NCBI GenBank assembly: GCA_022419385.1
Contig: JAJUBI010000003.1
Coordinates: 4,216,001 to 4,280,000 of the forward strand
Reading direction: 5' to 3'
Length of the DNA: 64,000 nt
Source of the DNA: Paraconiothyrium sp. Pb-2020
Lineage: Eukaryota; Ascomycota; Dothideomycetes; Pleosporales; Didymosphaeriaceae
Of this stretch, positions 11,626-22,842 are shown in pieces. Numbering within the stretch: the stretch's first letter is position 1; every line of letters begins with the position of its first letter. The notes beneath the pieces were generated by a model, which saw only the letters and a list, made by a program, of their open reading frames with translations, was not told the DNA's origin and did no database searches. The translations under genes were made by a program, and so were the position numbers.

Positions 11626-13054
11626 ATGCGGATTCCGGCGCCAACGGCGCGGGAACGCGCGTTGGAGCGGCGATCGATGAGCAAGTCGCAGAAGAGTCTC
11701 TGGGTGGTACGGCGACCGATTCCATATCCCACCAGCCTTGTCTGCTACCACGCCTACCACGTCTGCTCGCTGCACGGTCTATGAGATGCTAACGGCTACG
11801 TAGATTGCAATAATTGTTATCATAATATTCGTCATTCTCCTAGTTACCTACCTTCTCACAATCAAGCTCCGCCGCCAATCAGGCGTGCCTACCCGAAAGC
11901 CCAAGGACAAACTCCCCTCGCTCTTTTCATGGAAGAACCTACGAATACGCCCGCGACGAAACGACTATTCTACAAGCCTACAAGACCAGGATGCGGGGAG
12001 GTATAGCAGTACGGGGACGAATCGCGATCGCGAGATGACCGGGAGCGTGTCCGTTGCGAACGATCCGGAACGACAGGCACTGGCTCAGAACAGCAACGCC
12101 AACAGCAATTCTGGCGTAGACCGCAACACCTCGGTCCGCAGCGTAATGACACTCCCCGCATATGCCCCCGCAGCGCGAGAAAACGAACAGGTTCTGGGAA
12201 GAGAAGGTGAAAGAGGAGGCATTGATACCGTCGTTGAATTCCCTGAAGACATCGACGAAGAAGAAGCCCGTCGGGAGGGCGAAATGGAGTCCCTCTACCA
12301 GATCCGACTTGCCCGCCGCCAAGAAGCGCGTGAGCGCGAAGAGCGACGGCAAGCACGTAGGGAAGCACGACAACGCGGCGACTATGAGGCTCTTGCGGAG
12401 ATCAGGAGGAGGGCGGAACAGGCAGCCGATGAATCTGTCAGTGCGCTGCTTATTGCGACTCATCAAACTTCCAACCGCGAACGTCGCGTTTCTTCCGTGC
12501 AGTACGGCGACCTAGGTGTTGCAAGGCATGACGGAACGAGGCTGAGAGCGAACTCGACGGACAGCGATAACCGACCTCTGCTCGATAGCGCTGCGTCGTT
12601 TGGAAGCGGTGGACGGGCGAGGGGCATGTCAAGTACGACATTAAATACGCATCAGCGAGGACTATCGGCGTCATCTTTACGTTCTGTCTCAACAGGCCGC
12701 GCATCTGAAGAGTACGAATTCCCCGAGGCCACGAACAGTCACCGCTCCAACTCCGACGACTTCGAGGTCGTGTCGCTATCGCACCCACATTCAAATCCAC
12801 ATTCGAGAAATCTGAGCAGGACTACGACACCCAATCCAGCCCCTAGCATCGAAATACCAAACGAGGATGCGCCTGCGTACGAAGACCCGCCGATATACGA
12901 AAGCCCGATCGCGACGAGGGCGCCGCAATTACCTGCAGGTGGTGCGCCGCAACTGCCCACACTGGAGCGGTTACCAAGCATACAAATTACACCCGAGCCA
13001 ACACCTCTTGACGGCAGAGAGCCATTGAGGGACCCTTCGCCGGCATCCAGGTAA
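11626..13054 (+). CDS. Single-pass membrane protein with charged, disordered cytoplasmic tail
   Basis: I do not recognise this protein. The main exon is 11804-13054. It begins right after a TAG acceptor with a strongly hydrophobic helix (IAIIVIIIFVILLVTYLLTI), then basic residues (KLRRQSG), then about 380 polar residues. The tail contains an Arg/Glu-rich helical segment (about residues 155-215, with RRQEAREREERRQARREAR), which is likely a single alpha helix or coiled coil, followed by Ser/Thr/Pro-rich sequence. A tentative first exon, 11626-11706, gives MRIPAPTARERALERRSMSK and joins in phase across a 97-nt intron with donor GTACGG and branch CTAAC. The total would be 443 residues. The first exon is uncertain; the second is solid. 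Confidence 0.65.
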
Positions 13055-13621
13055 CACATTTCCAAAACAGATCTTGTTTCATTTGACTGTACCTACTAGC
13101 GTTCTTTGATTTTTGAGCATCTCCGCTTGGATAATGCCTAATACGTTGGAGTTGTACATGCCATACACGACGTTATGCAGCCATCTCTTTGTCGCTAGCT
13201 CGTCATATGTTGGGACGAAGGCGTCTTTTTGACTGAACATATTTGGCCGATGAGCAGGCAGCTTTGTCGTCATCTTTATTGTATGTAATAATGCATCAAT
13301 ATATTCGAGCCTGCGAGGCGCCGATATCACCAAGTCACTTTGCACGACGATATGAGTGATGAGCCAAATCAATGTGATATAATTCTCCACGCCGGAGCTC
13401 AAAGCTACTCAAACGCCAGAACGCTCGCTTCCGATAGAGCGAGCCGGTTCCTGAAAACCCATGTGCCTGACCGCGAAAAAAGAAGGCGGCAATTTTACAT
13501 GAAGCTTGAAAACCAAGAAGAATCAGCGCAAAGGAGAGCCAGAGCGGGTATCCTCCACGCTCTCCGCACCTTCCCCATGACTACGGGGCGTGCGAGCCTT
13601 GCTGGAGACTCGGGAAGACAT
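13055..13621. other. Convergent intergenic region
   Basis: The stretch is 567 nt between 3' ends of a plus-strand and a minus-strand gene. A 107-codon minus-strand ORF lies here but has no recognisable domain or promoter context. I consider it 3' UTR. Confidence 0.5.
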
Positions 13622-16600
13622 CTACCTCTTCCTCTTCTTTCCCTTCTCCTCCTCGTCATTATGCCCGCTCTCGCGATCCTTCTTCGCCGCCTTCTTCTCA
13701 AGTTCATCCCAGTCCTCGCCCTCCGAGAACTCGTCTTCGCTCCCCTCGTCACTCATCTCATCGGAGGCATTCTCATCGAAGTCGCTCTCATCCTCACTGC
13801 TCTCATCGCTCTGGGCAAGTTCAGACTCAGATACCTCGAATGCACTCTCCTCTTCCTCCTCTTCTTCCTCATCATCGGATTCTGTGGAAAGGAACGACCA
13901 CCCTCCGTCCACGAAGAACTGATGCGGGTCGCTGGTCACGGTCTTCATGATGGTGGCCCAGTTGAGGTTGAGCGGACCCTCTGAGAAGGGGATATCGACG
14001 CTGTCGAGCCAGTCTTTCACGGGGTCGAGCGATTCCACCGGGATGGTGTTGATGTGCACGGGCGTGCGATTGTAGTCTTTGAAAACGACAACCATGTCGA
14101 AGTTGCGCAGGCCGAACTGCACGCGCTCGAGATGCACGATTTCGATCTCGCTGAGCGTGATGCAGGTGAAGGGAGGCTCTGTCAGCTGCACCAGGCAGTC
14201 GGTGGTGGGCTGAATCAGGACAGATGATCGAGATGGCACACCGTTGAAGCCGAGCTCGCGGTAGGGGATGTCAACGCTGACGTTCTCGTTGCGCGCTGCG
14301 TCCGCGATCTTCTCCGCGAAGTTTTTAAATTCCTTGTCGAGGGCTGCACGCTGCCTTCGCTCGGCCTGCTCTTGTTCGAACTCCTCTTCGTCACCATAAC
14401 CCTTGTGCTTGCGCTTTGCGCGGGCACCCGTCTCATCGAATTGGATGTCTGTGGCGTCGCGGACGAACTGGACATCCTTGGTTTTCTTCTTGCCGACCAT
14501 GATGGGATTCTTGAGGTGCACGTGGATGATCACGATGAGTTCGTGTTGCGAGGGCTGGAAGAAGAGATGTTTGACATTACTGAAGAGGACATCGACTTTC
14601 ACGCCGCCAGCACCGTGGGCATAGCGGAGACCATTTTGGTGGATCTCGACAGTGCCTGGAATACGCTTGCCGTCGAGAGCGGGACGAAGGAAGATCATGT
14701 CGAGAACGAAGGGTTTTCGGTCTATCAATATTAGTACAGTATTTGAGGAAGGCAACAGAATTCTTACTCTTGATGGGTACAAGCTTGTCCTGCTCGACCA
14801 CATCTTCCATCTGCTTCTTTTCCTGTTCTCGGCGGACAACATCCTTCTTGAGCTCGGTGATGTCCTTGGTAATCTGTTCAATACGATCGATGTCGTGCGA
14901 GCGGAAGGTCAAACTGCGGATAAAGTGTGCATTTGGATCTTCGAAAGGTTGATCGTCTTTCCGGCCAACACCTTGACCCGGGGATAAGAAGTTGACACGA
15001 AGGGAGGTGAAGTCGGCTTCCGGAGTATGGGAAGCATTCTTGATGGTATGGATGTGAAAAGGAACTGGCCGACCCATGATGGGAAGGATGACTGTAAGGT
15101 TCTTCTTATCGACAACAATCTCCAGCCTGGCGACCGAAGTCGGCAGCTGGTTGTCTCGTTTGTATGACTCGAATTTCTTGAACTTCTTCTCTTCGGTGCC
15201 GTTAAGAGCTTTGGCATCTTCGCCATACTCTTCTAGACCAGCTTGCTGCTTCTTCTGGTGGAGCTCCTTTTGATGCTCTCGCCGCTGCGCCTCCTTCTCG
15301 GCATCTTGATTGGTTGGTCGCTCATGTCGCGTTCGGGTCTTGGTAATGTTTGTCTGCGCAATAGCTGGTCGCGACTCCTTCTTCACCTTTGGCTTCTTCT
15401 CTTCCTCTTCCTCATCGTTGAAGAAAAAGGAGATGCTTTCAAGGTCGGACGCGGTGTCCTTGGTGAAAACAGCGCAGTCTGTAGGACCGACACGGACTGT
15501 GTCAACCAAGACCAGCGAATAAGTCTTGCTCTTCTTGTCCTGCGGCTTGGTATTTTCCAGGTCCTGTAAGGTAGTGCTGATGACCAAGGTCATACCGTCT
15601 TTGAGAACGCGCGTGTTCTTACCGCTCAGAAGAAGTGCCGTATCCTTGTTCTCGGTTCCAATGCCATAGCCAACATTCTTTGGAAAATGCTTCTCGTACT
15701 CCGGCTTCTTTTTCTTCAAATGTTCTAAAGCCTTGTTGTACACGTCCTTCGCCACGACACCATCCTTTATCGATTTAATGATCAAATCGTGCACCGACAA
15801 AAGAGTCTTGTAGGCTGTCTCCTGTTCGCGATTCGGATCAACCATGAACGTGCGCGCAATCAGGGCACCATATGTGTGGTAGCGGAGACCGAGCGCGGAA
15901 ACGATAACACCTGCGTGCAGGTTGTTGTCATCGGGTTCCGCATTGAACTTCAGGTCGTAGCTTCCACCACTTTGTACGGTGGGTTGCAGGCACCAATCCA
16001 GCTGCATGTTGTCGAAATTCTTCGAGACCTTCTGCTTTTCGAAGAACTTCTGGTCGTCGATTTTGTTGGTGATCTTATCGGAGAAAGCCCTGTGCGATAC
16101 TTTCTTCTCGGAATCGAGGATCTCGGACATTTCTTCGACAAAGTAGTTGCTCATTACGGCGCTCGATGCTCGCGACGCATCGCGGATAAGTCGCTGGGAA
16201 GTAGTCAGTATGTATATGTCTCACCAGCATACTCGAAACGTACCAACTCCTTCGCATCTTTAATTGACATGGCTGCCTGTGAGAGGATAGGGCCGAGCTC
16301 GATCTGGTCCTCATCTTTGATGCCAGATTCTCCGAATGCCGCTTTCCACTCATCCGCGAATCCGCCTGTCGCATTGTCCTTCTTGAGTACTGCGACCTTC
16401 TTTCCTGCCTTCTTTATGATGTCCAGACATTTTTCGAACTGCTTCTTGTTCTCCTCCGCATCTTTGCCCCTAACGAGGATCTCGATGGGAACCTTGCCGC
16501 CCTTCAGAGGCTCTAGGTATGACGCTGCACGATATGTTAGCAATCCAAGCGCAAGAACTGCTGCCTGTCCCCATCATATATGCAGGCATTTTCAACCCGT

Positions 16601-16979
16601 GAACCGCCCACCCTGGACTGAAGTCCGACGCCCAAACTTCTGATCTGACGATTACGTACCCTTCTTCTTAGTGGTGACGATCTGAAAAAGATCAGGTGTG
16701 ATGACGAACAGGGTTGCGGGGAACTCGTAGCCTAACAGCCATAGCTATGCGACAGTTGTCAGTTCAATCCTAACCAGCCCTCAATTTGCGCAAACTTGCC
16801 TGAAAAGCAGCAGGCTTCAGGTAGCTGCCTGGGTCGCTCGCCTTGCCCACGACCGTCGCGATCGAACCTGCGCCCTGGAAGATCTGATCACCACCGCGCT
16901 TGTCCGTCTTCCACTTGGAGATGAAGTTGCCCAGGCGCTCATGGAACAAGTCCTTGTCGATGACAATGTCGTCGGCCAT
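13622..16979 (-). CDS. SPT16: FACT complex subunit SPT16
   Basis: This is the histone chaperone large subunit of FACT, which acts with POB3 to reorganise nucleosomes during transcription and replication in the nucleus. The exons are 16979-16800, 16744-16660, 16524-16244, 16193-14768 and 14721-13622. They join to 1,023 residues, the usual family length. The order is: N-terminal aminopeptidase-P-like domain (1 to about 450, start MADDIVIDKDLFHERLGNF), dimerisation/middle domains with tandem PH folds (about 520-930, including GVPSRSSVLIQPTTDCLVQL), and an extremely acidic Asp/Glu/Ser C-terminal tail ending in GKKRKR. Intron 1 (16745-16799) is a GC-AG intron; the other three are GT-AG. The gene is divergent from the carrier-like gene. 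Confidence 0.96.
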
Positions 16980-17311
16980 GATGAAGGCGGGGACTGACAG
17001 AGCCTTCGCGGTTGACTGCGACGCTGAGTGTGGGGTGGGAGAGAGAGACGCGCTGATGAGAAAGTTGCCGTCGCGAGGTCCAAGTCCAACGCGTGAGAGG
17101 TCTTGGCATTCGTTCAAGCGCGCTTCGTGAACAGGCGCCAGCTCCACTTCGAGTTCCGCACCCTGTTCCGAAGTTCAGCCTCTTCCGAGCGAAGGTCATC
17201 CCCAGTTCACCAGTGACGCGCCCGCATGCAGCCGTCGCTTGCCTTTTATCTTCACAGCTGCTCTCGCTCTCAGATGAGTCTGCAGCGCGCTCTTACCTTT
17301 AGTGATATGCG
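16980..17311. promoter_or_regulatory. Divergent promoter SPT16 / carrier-like gene, with MCB-like ACGCGT
   Basis: The spacer of 332 nt between the two ATGs must hold both promoters. It contains one perfect ACGCGT hexamer (17089-17094), about 110 nt upstream of the SPT16 ATG, and further ACGCG cores. ACGCGT is the known MBF (MluI cell-cycle box) site in fungi. Its use here is only inference. Confidence 0.35.
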
Positions 17312-18573
17312 ATGACCCCAGTCTTCACTCCTCGCGCCGGAGGAGTCGTTCCCCGCAACGATGGAACCAACAACGATGGCCAGGGTCCCAATAAAGCGCC
17401 CGCAACGGGTGCGCAAGCTGCTGGTATGAGGGTAATTGCGGCGCGCATTGTGGCATTCTACTTTCGAGCGCCGGTGAAGGCCTTCTTCAGAGGCCGCATC
17501 GACTACATGGGCTATGCGCGAGCCATCAATCCGCATTTTCAAGAGACGGCCAAATGGACATGGCGGATGACTACGCCAGCGGTGCTTTGGCACGCAATAC
17601 GGACAGAAGGATGGAGTTTCATACCGAATCAAGTCATGCCTCCCTTGATCGCAAATACCTTGTAGGCGACCGTTCTAAGCAAGTGAACATCTACATACTG
17701 ATCGGATGCAGCATTGGTGCGGTTCTGTACACATCCTACCTGCACAGCCTGTCGAGCTTGCATACACCATCGTCCCACCAAACAAAGCGAACATACCCTC
17801 CCCCTTCGTTTCAGACCACTTTCACTGCTGGCTTGATCGCTGGTGGTGTTCAGTCCACTCTCGCAGCTCCTTTTGATGCCCTCCAAGTCCGCTTCCGAAC
17901 CTCAGACATTCTTGAAGGCAAATATAAGACAATGTGGCACTATTCATGGCATAAGCTGCAATCTATCGGAATACGCGGCATCTTCGGTGGTTTCGGCCTC
18001 AGTTTGGTTAAGGACTCCGTCGGCGCAGCCTTTTTCTTCGGCACTTTCGAGACGGTCAAGAGCCAGGCCTACTATGCATACATAACCCGCTACTACGGCA
18101 GCCGCACACGAGACGCCCTCCTAGAATCTCGAGCCCTTTACATTGACGAGAATGACGGCCGCCCAGTCATCAAACCCCACTATGCCCTCGAGCCCAGTTT
18201 CCTCCTCCTAGCAGGCATCTCCGCATCCTTGACCTCGCAGGTCATACAGCATCCACTATCCGAACTTCAAGACGTGCACTATCGTCGCTTAGAAGCGCTT
18301 GACTTCCAAGCACACCAAGAGTCGAAGCCTTCGGGCATCATGAGACGATATTACCACGCATACGAAGAGACGTTCAGACAGTGCAAAAAGCTAGCTGAGA
18401 GGCATGGAGGATGGCGGCGGTATTTGTATCGAGACTTCTGGATGAGCACAATCAAACAGATGCCGAGTACAAGCGCAGGGCTGATTGTGTTTGAGCTTGT
18501 ACGGAGAAAATATGCACTCGATACCGAAGAGGTCATAATAAGTCACGAAGGGGCGCATATCCTTTTGACGTAA
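17312..18573 (+). CDS. Mitochondrial carrier (SLC25)-like protein
   Basis: This is a 403-residue protein with exons 17312-17661 and 17712-18573 (50-nt GT-AG intron, frame closes). The carrier-like core starts about residue 115 with FIGAVLYTSYLHS, followed by TFTAGLIAGGVQSTLAAPFDALQVRF and later AGISASLTSQVIQHPLSELQDV. These are the SLC25 helix pairs ending in the Px[DE]xx[KR] position. Both visible signatures are degenerate (PFDALQ and PLSELQ, with Gln instead of Lys/Arg), so the salt-bridge network is altered. The N-terminal ~110 residues, with an Arg-rich segment (MRVIAARIVAFYFRAPVKAF), are an extension not usual in the family. It is expected in the mitochondrial inner or outer membrane. 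The transported substrate is unknown. Confidence 0.8.
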
Positions 18574-18872
18574 CGAAGAGGGAGACACATTGTAACATTA
18601 CTGTTGAAGATACCCAAGCCAACATAGAGGCTTCCGATCGTGCACCGTCAGCGCGCATCGCATCGCATATACCATAGACTTAGACTCTTGCTCAGCAATA
18701 CTTGCTATAAAATACAGACACCTTGCTCCAATTTAACATATCAGCGTCTTGAATGTTTCCTTGCGACAACTTTTTCGAGCATGCTTGCAGGCAAAAGAAC
18801 TATACAACATTATGACTATGAACTTGTAATACAAGCCGCATCAGCCCAAATCCAGGTGACACGGATTGCACC

Positions 18873-20747
18873 CTACAAATACCTCACTATTTCCCTTCCA
18901 ACCCACCTGTACATTCCATCCGTCCATCCCCATTCGAATTCTCCCCTCGCCTGCTGCCAGCCCTCCCAATATGCCATCAACAAGTACCACAGCCCTGTAC
19001 CCCAAAACATCGACGCAGCGAACGGATTCTTAGGCCAATGTCGAAATGCACCGCTGCTTGGCTCGGTGGGTTGGGTGATGTTGCCTGGACCTGTATGTGT
19101 TGCGTTTCCGGGGACTGTAACAGAGGGAACGGGGGAAGAGTGCGATGGAGAAGGTATGTCTGTTATGTCGCCCAACTCTGGTGCTGAGTCGGGTGTTGTA
19201 GAAGTGCTGGTAGGGGTTTTAGTGGTGTGGAGGGTGAATGACGGAAGCGGTTTGTCTTCTGTGGAAGGCGGACGTGGGTGTGGATGCGGATCGAATCCGA
19301 ATGTTGGCTTATCATTTCCTACGGTAGAAACCGTCATTGTATTTTCGGTGGTGGGCGTTGGCTCCTCCTGCGCCATAAATTGGGACAATAGTCCTTCTTC
19401 CTCTGTCAAGGGATTGTGAACAGGGACATGGGGCGATCGTCGCTTGTTCTTGGAAGACTTCAAATTGGTCTTGTAAGAGAAGCCTTGCACCTGCTCTATC
19501 TCAGAGGAATTGTGTAGGTGGTATCCATTTCTGCGCCATACGAACGGGGTGCGAAACCAAGGGAGGATGTTGCGCATGCCAGCGGCTTGAGAGGCCTGCT
19601 GTTGCTGACGAATAGCTATTTTGCTCCCGGTTTTGGCTGGCTTGTCGGCATTGGATGTGAGAGCTCCTGTTGCTGTCTGCCCTTCAGTGCTCGTAGGTGT
19701 GTCTATCGAGTTATCGGGCAATTGTTCACTTAAGCGCGAGTGGAGGTTATCGATGTACGAGTAATATGATGCCCATGCTTCCGAGTTCTCGGCCAGATCT
19801 TGTGACACATCGCGTGACTTACCTGGGTCGACGCTTGAGGACATGGTGGTGATCATTGAAGTGTCGTCAGTAGTCGCGGTTGTAGCATCAAGAGTGATTG
19901 TATGCTTGTTTGAGATGGACGATTCAATAGAGGGATCTGGTGTAGGACTGTCTTCTGCGACACTAATGTAAGTACTCCTTGAAGCGAAAGTGTGATCCAG
20001 TGTAGGATTGTCATCCGTTCCTGTTGTTATGATCGAAGTTCGCCCATTCTTAGCAGACGGGGAAGTGAGTGGGTCTTCTGGAGGACTCTGTGAAGCAGGC
20101 GTAGTGCCTTCGCTTGCACTGTTTGTCGAGGTTATCTCCAGTCGATGTGACTCCGTAGTGGTTTTCGTTGGCTCCACGGTCATCCTTGCAATGTCCGTTG
20201 CAGTGTTGCTTGTATACTCCGGTGCGGTCGTTGGCTTTGGCTCTCTATCTCCGCTCGTATGTTTAGCTTCACCAGTATGCGTATCGACTTGTGCTTCTGT
20301 AGCCTCGTCTGCATTCGTGGAAACCTGCGTGGGTGAGGCACTGCTCTCCATTTCGTTGCTAACAGTTTTGCAGAAGTTTGTCGCGTCATCCGTCAGGATC
20401 GGAACGGTAACGTCGTAGCCGTTGACTGAGAGGACCATGGTAACGTATGATGATTCTTCTGGTAGGTCATCAGAATCGCGGTTGGCCCTTAGCTGGTTCG
20501 GCATGAGGCTATTTGTGGACGATCGCTTTGATACATCACCAGCACTTGCGGCGAGGGACTGAGCCTTGGAGAATCCGGAAGCGAGTACTTCATTTTGTTT
20601 GATGGTACTATGATCGAACATGCGTGTGTAGGTTTTGTTGTCAACAAGAGTCTGAGTTACAATCGGAGACTTGAGACGTGTAGTATATACCGCATCAGCG
20701 AGCATGGGACTCCCCGAAGCCAGATATAAGATAAGTATGAGATGCAT
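18873..20747 (-). CDS. Secreted Ser/Thr-rich protein, function unknown
   Basis: This is a single-exon, 624-residue protein starting at the ATG of MHLILILYLASGSPMLADA, which reads as a signal peptide (a TTG three codons upstream is not needed). Most of the chain is Ser/Thr/Pro/Asp-rich and low in hydrophobic residues, as in O-mannosylated wall-associated proteins. The last ~60 residues change character: they are Trp/aromatic-rich (KNPFAASMFWGTGLWYLLMA, then several WxW-like pairs), which could be a membrane-associated or packing helix rather than a GPI signal. I do not recognise a catalytic domain. The gene is followed upstream on the same strand by another secreted-protein gene. Confidence 0.7.
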   Translation of the reverse strand: MHLILILYLASGSPMLADAVYTTRLKSPIVTQTLVDNKTYTRMFDHSTIKQNEVLASGFSKAQSLAASAGDVSKRSSTNSLMPNQLRANRDSDDLPEESSYVTMVLSVNGYDVTVPILTDDATNFCKTVSNEMESSASPTQVSTNADEATEAQVDTHTGEAKHTSGDREPKPTTAPEYTSNTATDIARMTVEPTKTTTESHRLEITSTNSASEGTTPASQSPPEDPLTSPSAKNGRTSIITTGTDDNPTLDHTFASRSTYISVAEDSPTPDPSIESSISNKHTITLDATTATTDDTSMITTMSSSVDPGKSRDVSQDLAENSEAWASYYSYIDNLHSRLSEQLPDNSIDTPTSTEGQTATGALTSNADKPAKTGSKIAIRQQQQASQAAGMRNILPWFRTPFVWRRNGYHLHNSSEIEQVQGFSYKTNLKSSKNKRRSPHVPVHNPLTEEEGLLSQFMAQEEPTPTTENTMTVSTVGNDKPTFGFDPHPHPRPPSTEDKPLPSFTLHTTKTPTSTSTTPDSAPELGDITDIPSPSHSSPVPSVTVPGNATHTGPGNITQPTEPSSGAFRHWPKNPFAASMFWGTGLWYLLMAYWEGWQQARGEFEWGWTDGMYRWVGREIVRYL

Positions 20748-21151
20748 TATTGACAAGTAGTGATTTGGTACGAAGAAGAGTTCTCCAAGTTAAGGAAAGG
20801 AAATCGTTGACATAGAAGTGGACAAGCTCCTTTGTCTTCAAAGCTGGAATGCTAGAACGAACAGTAGATCGGTGAATGTGATCAATCAGGTTCCATGTTC
20901 AACTACGTGAAACTTTTAGCTACGTATATATGCAATTCAAGAAACAAGCGAAATGGAACGCTGTGAGTGACGATGATGCGTGAAGTTCAGAAGTCTGGCA
21001 ACTCAAGCAAAGTTGGGCGGGGTCGGCTGCGGGGACGCGTCCTAGTTATTGTACCGATAACGTGTGCGACTGAGGTTATTCGAATAGTAGTCGTAGGCTC
21101 GGGTCTAAATCAGGTATTAGAGACGCATTTGGTCCGCATGCCAGAGAATAC
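20748..21151. other. Intergenic between two secreted-protein genes
   Basis: The stretch is 404 nt on the promoter side of the 18873-20747 gene. I see nothing specific in it. Confidence 0.5.
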
Positions 21152-22180
21152 TCACTGAGGCGACTTGTACTTTACGTATTTCGTGATGTATAGGGTAGAT
21201 GTGCCCAACTCGCTCGTCGCCAACGGATCGTTTGTTTCCACTGTTCCACTTGCTTCGTTCGGTCGCGTAACGAGCTTCTTTCTCCGACTTGTGGTCTCCG
21301 TTTCAATACCAGTTTCCAGCAAAAGCGTTGTTGACAGGTCTACGGTTTCCACCGTGTCTGTTATGACCGCCGTCATTGTCTCGACTATAAGCGTACCAGG
21401 ACCGGTAACAGTGGTAGTCAACTGCACTTTGCGATGCGTTGTGACAGTCTTTGTGACCATAAAAACTTCCCACACTTCCTGGTAGTGCATACACTCCAAG
21501 CTCTCGTCTTCCTGGACTGTGCACACCTTGATGTCCACATCAGATGGCACTTCTCCCGCTGTCAAAGATTGCCACGGCGCAACCCAATATGTTGTCATTC
21601 TCTTCACCGTTGGCGCAGGTGTGATCAATGATAGGTCCGATGTCACTGGTGAGGGTGTCTCCAATGTGAATCCACATTCGCTCGAGAAGGTGATTTCTTG
21701 ATCACACTCTGACACTATAATCTTTGATGCGATTCCTGTGAGCGTCGTGGCGCAGACAGTGGCCTCGGTCGGTACGTAAACCGTCTCGCAGTGCCCTGTA
21801 CCTGCGGTGATGACTTCGTATTCCATAGAGTGATTGAGGTACGGCGCTTTCGTCGTCACTGGCGCGAAGGCGACGGGTGGTCCAACGCACCATGTCATCT
21901 CCGGAAGATAGGAGGTGACGACCTGGCTTTGGCTTGTGATTTCAATCGCTGAGGCATCTGGTGATGGATACAGCAAGCTGTATATCGAACGTGTTGGCAC
22001 TGGGCATTGCTCTGAGATGGTGTGATCGAAAATAAGGGGATCAAGTTTCTCGCCTCGTTGCTCGTAATGCTGATCAGACGCGTCTACTGCCTCATGTCGA
22101 AAGCCGTTGCCCCTTGCTGTTATACCCCGGAAACGGGCTATCGCGAGGAGTGTAGTGAGGATATGCGGGAACATCGGCAT
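21152..22180 (-). CDS. Secreted protein of a conserved fungal family, function unknown
   Basis: This is a single-exon, 342-residue protein. The N-terminal segment MPMFPHILTTLLAIARFRGI is a weak signal peptide. The middle region (about 85-235) looks folded and carries several Cys (MTWCVGPPVAF, TGHCETVYVPTEATVCATTL, SECDQEITFSSECGFTL, VKVCTV-like, ECMHYQ), presumably in disulfides. The region from 240 on is Thr/Val-rich beta-type repeats (TTTVTGPGTLIVETMTAVIT) typical of fungal surface proteins. I believe this Cys pattern recurs in other Dothideomycete secreted proteins, but I cannot search to confirm it. No enzyme motif is visible. Confidence 0.72.
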   Translation of the reverse strand: MPMFPHILTTLLAIARFRGITARGNGFRHEAVDASDQHYEQRGEKLDPLIFDHTISEQCPVPTRSIYSLLYPSPDASAIEITSQSQVVTSYLPEMTWCVGPPVAFAPVTTKAPYLNHSMEYEVITAGTGHCETVYVPTEATVCATTLTGIASKIIVSECDQEITFSSECGFTLETPSPVTSDLSLITPAPTVKRMTTYWVAPWQSLTAGEVPSDVDIKVCTVQEDESLECMHYQEVWEVFMVTKTVTTHRKVQLTTTVTGPGTLIVETMTAVITDTVETVDLSTTLLLETGIETETTSRRKKLVTRPNEASGTVETNDPLATSELGTSTLYITKYVKYKSPQ

Positions 22181-22842
22181 CGTTGTGGTTGATGCAAAGG
22201 ATCAAGCAGCTCTTCGAAGAAGCAAAACTGCCACTGAATAGCGCGTAATGCTCCTTGAGAATGGGAAATGAGTTCCACATGCCGTACTCATGTTGCTGGT
22301 CCACTCCTGGAATGTTGAGGCTCGCTTCTAGATGTGGATATCTGTTCCCTTACTTGACTCCCGAGAGATCGGAACGATACTTATTGACATCTTTCGACCC
22401 TACTTTCGAGGGAGCAGATCGTGGATCAAGAAAGCATTGTCGCCATCTCTGTTACTGTGTATAATCTGCTTGAGGCGGAGAATCTGGCGTGACTTCTGGA
22501 TTTGGATTTCCCTGCAACAGATACGCTAAGATGAATTCGATAATGGAAGATCGTCAGGAATCCATGTTGTTGATGGATGGGAACACGAACTCGTGCGGCG
22601 CTAGCTTTTCCGCGCGATGTCGGCTTCTCCGCAACCACGCCTTGCGAACCACTGACCGACCAAATGCGAGCCTGCTTGAAGCGGGAAGCAACCATGCGAG
22701 CAGCATCGGTGTTCGAATGTCAATTAAGCTTCTTAGATCGCTGACAAATGGAGATTTGCTCACATCACCCCGCAGTCGCAATCCCACCTTTAAGAAGCGG
22801 CCGCACTATGTCTTTGCCGCAGACGATGGCCCGCAGTCCAGC
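22181..22842. other. Divergent promoter region
   Basis: The stretch is 662 nt between a minus-strand secreted-protein gene and the dehydrogenase. The dehydrogenase frame stays open upstream to 22489, but that part has no plausible protein content. Confidence 0.5.

Noticed and set aside
13079..13402. 107-codon minus-strand ORF in the convergent spacer before SPT16
   Set aside because: It has no recognisable domain and lies where two 3' UTRs are expected.
13590..13984. Long plus-strand ORFs opposite the SPT16 acidic tail
   Set aside because: They are shadows of the Asp/Glu repeats of SPT16, giving Leu/Ser runs.
22489..22842. Upstream extension of the dehydrogenase frame
   Set aside because: The frame is open, but the sequence is not protein-like and the first start there is GTG. 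The conserved protein begins at 22921, with a plausible presequence from 22843.
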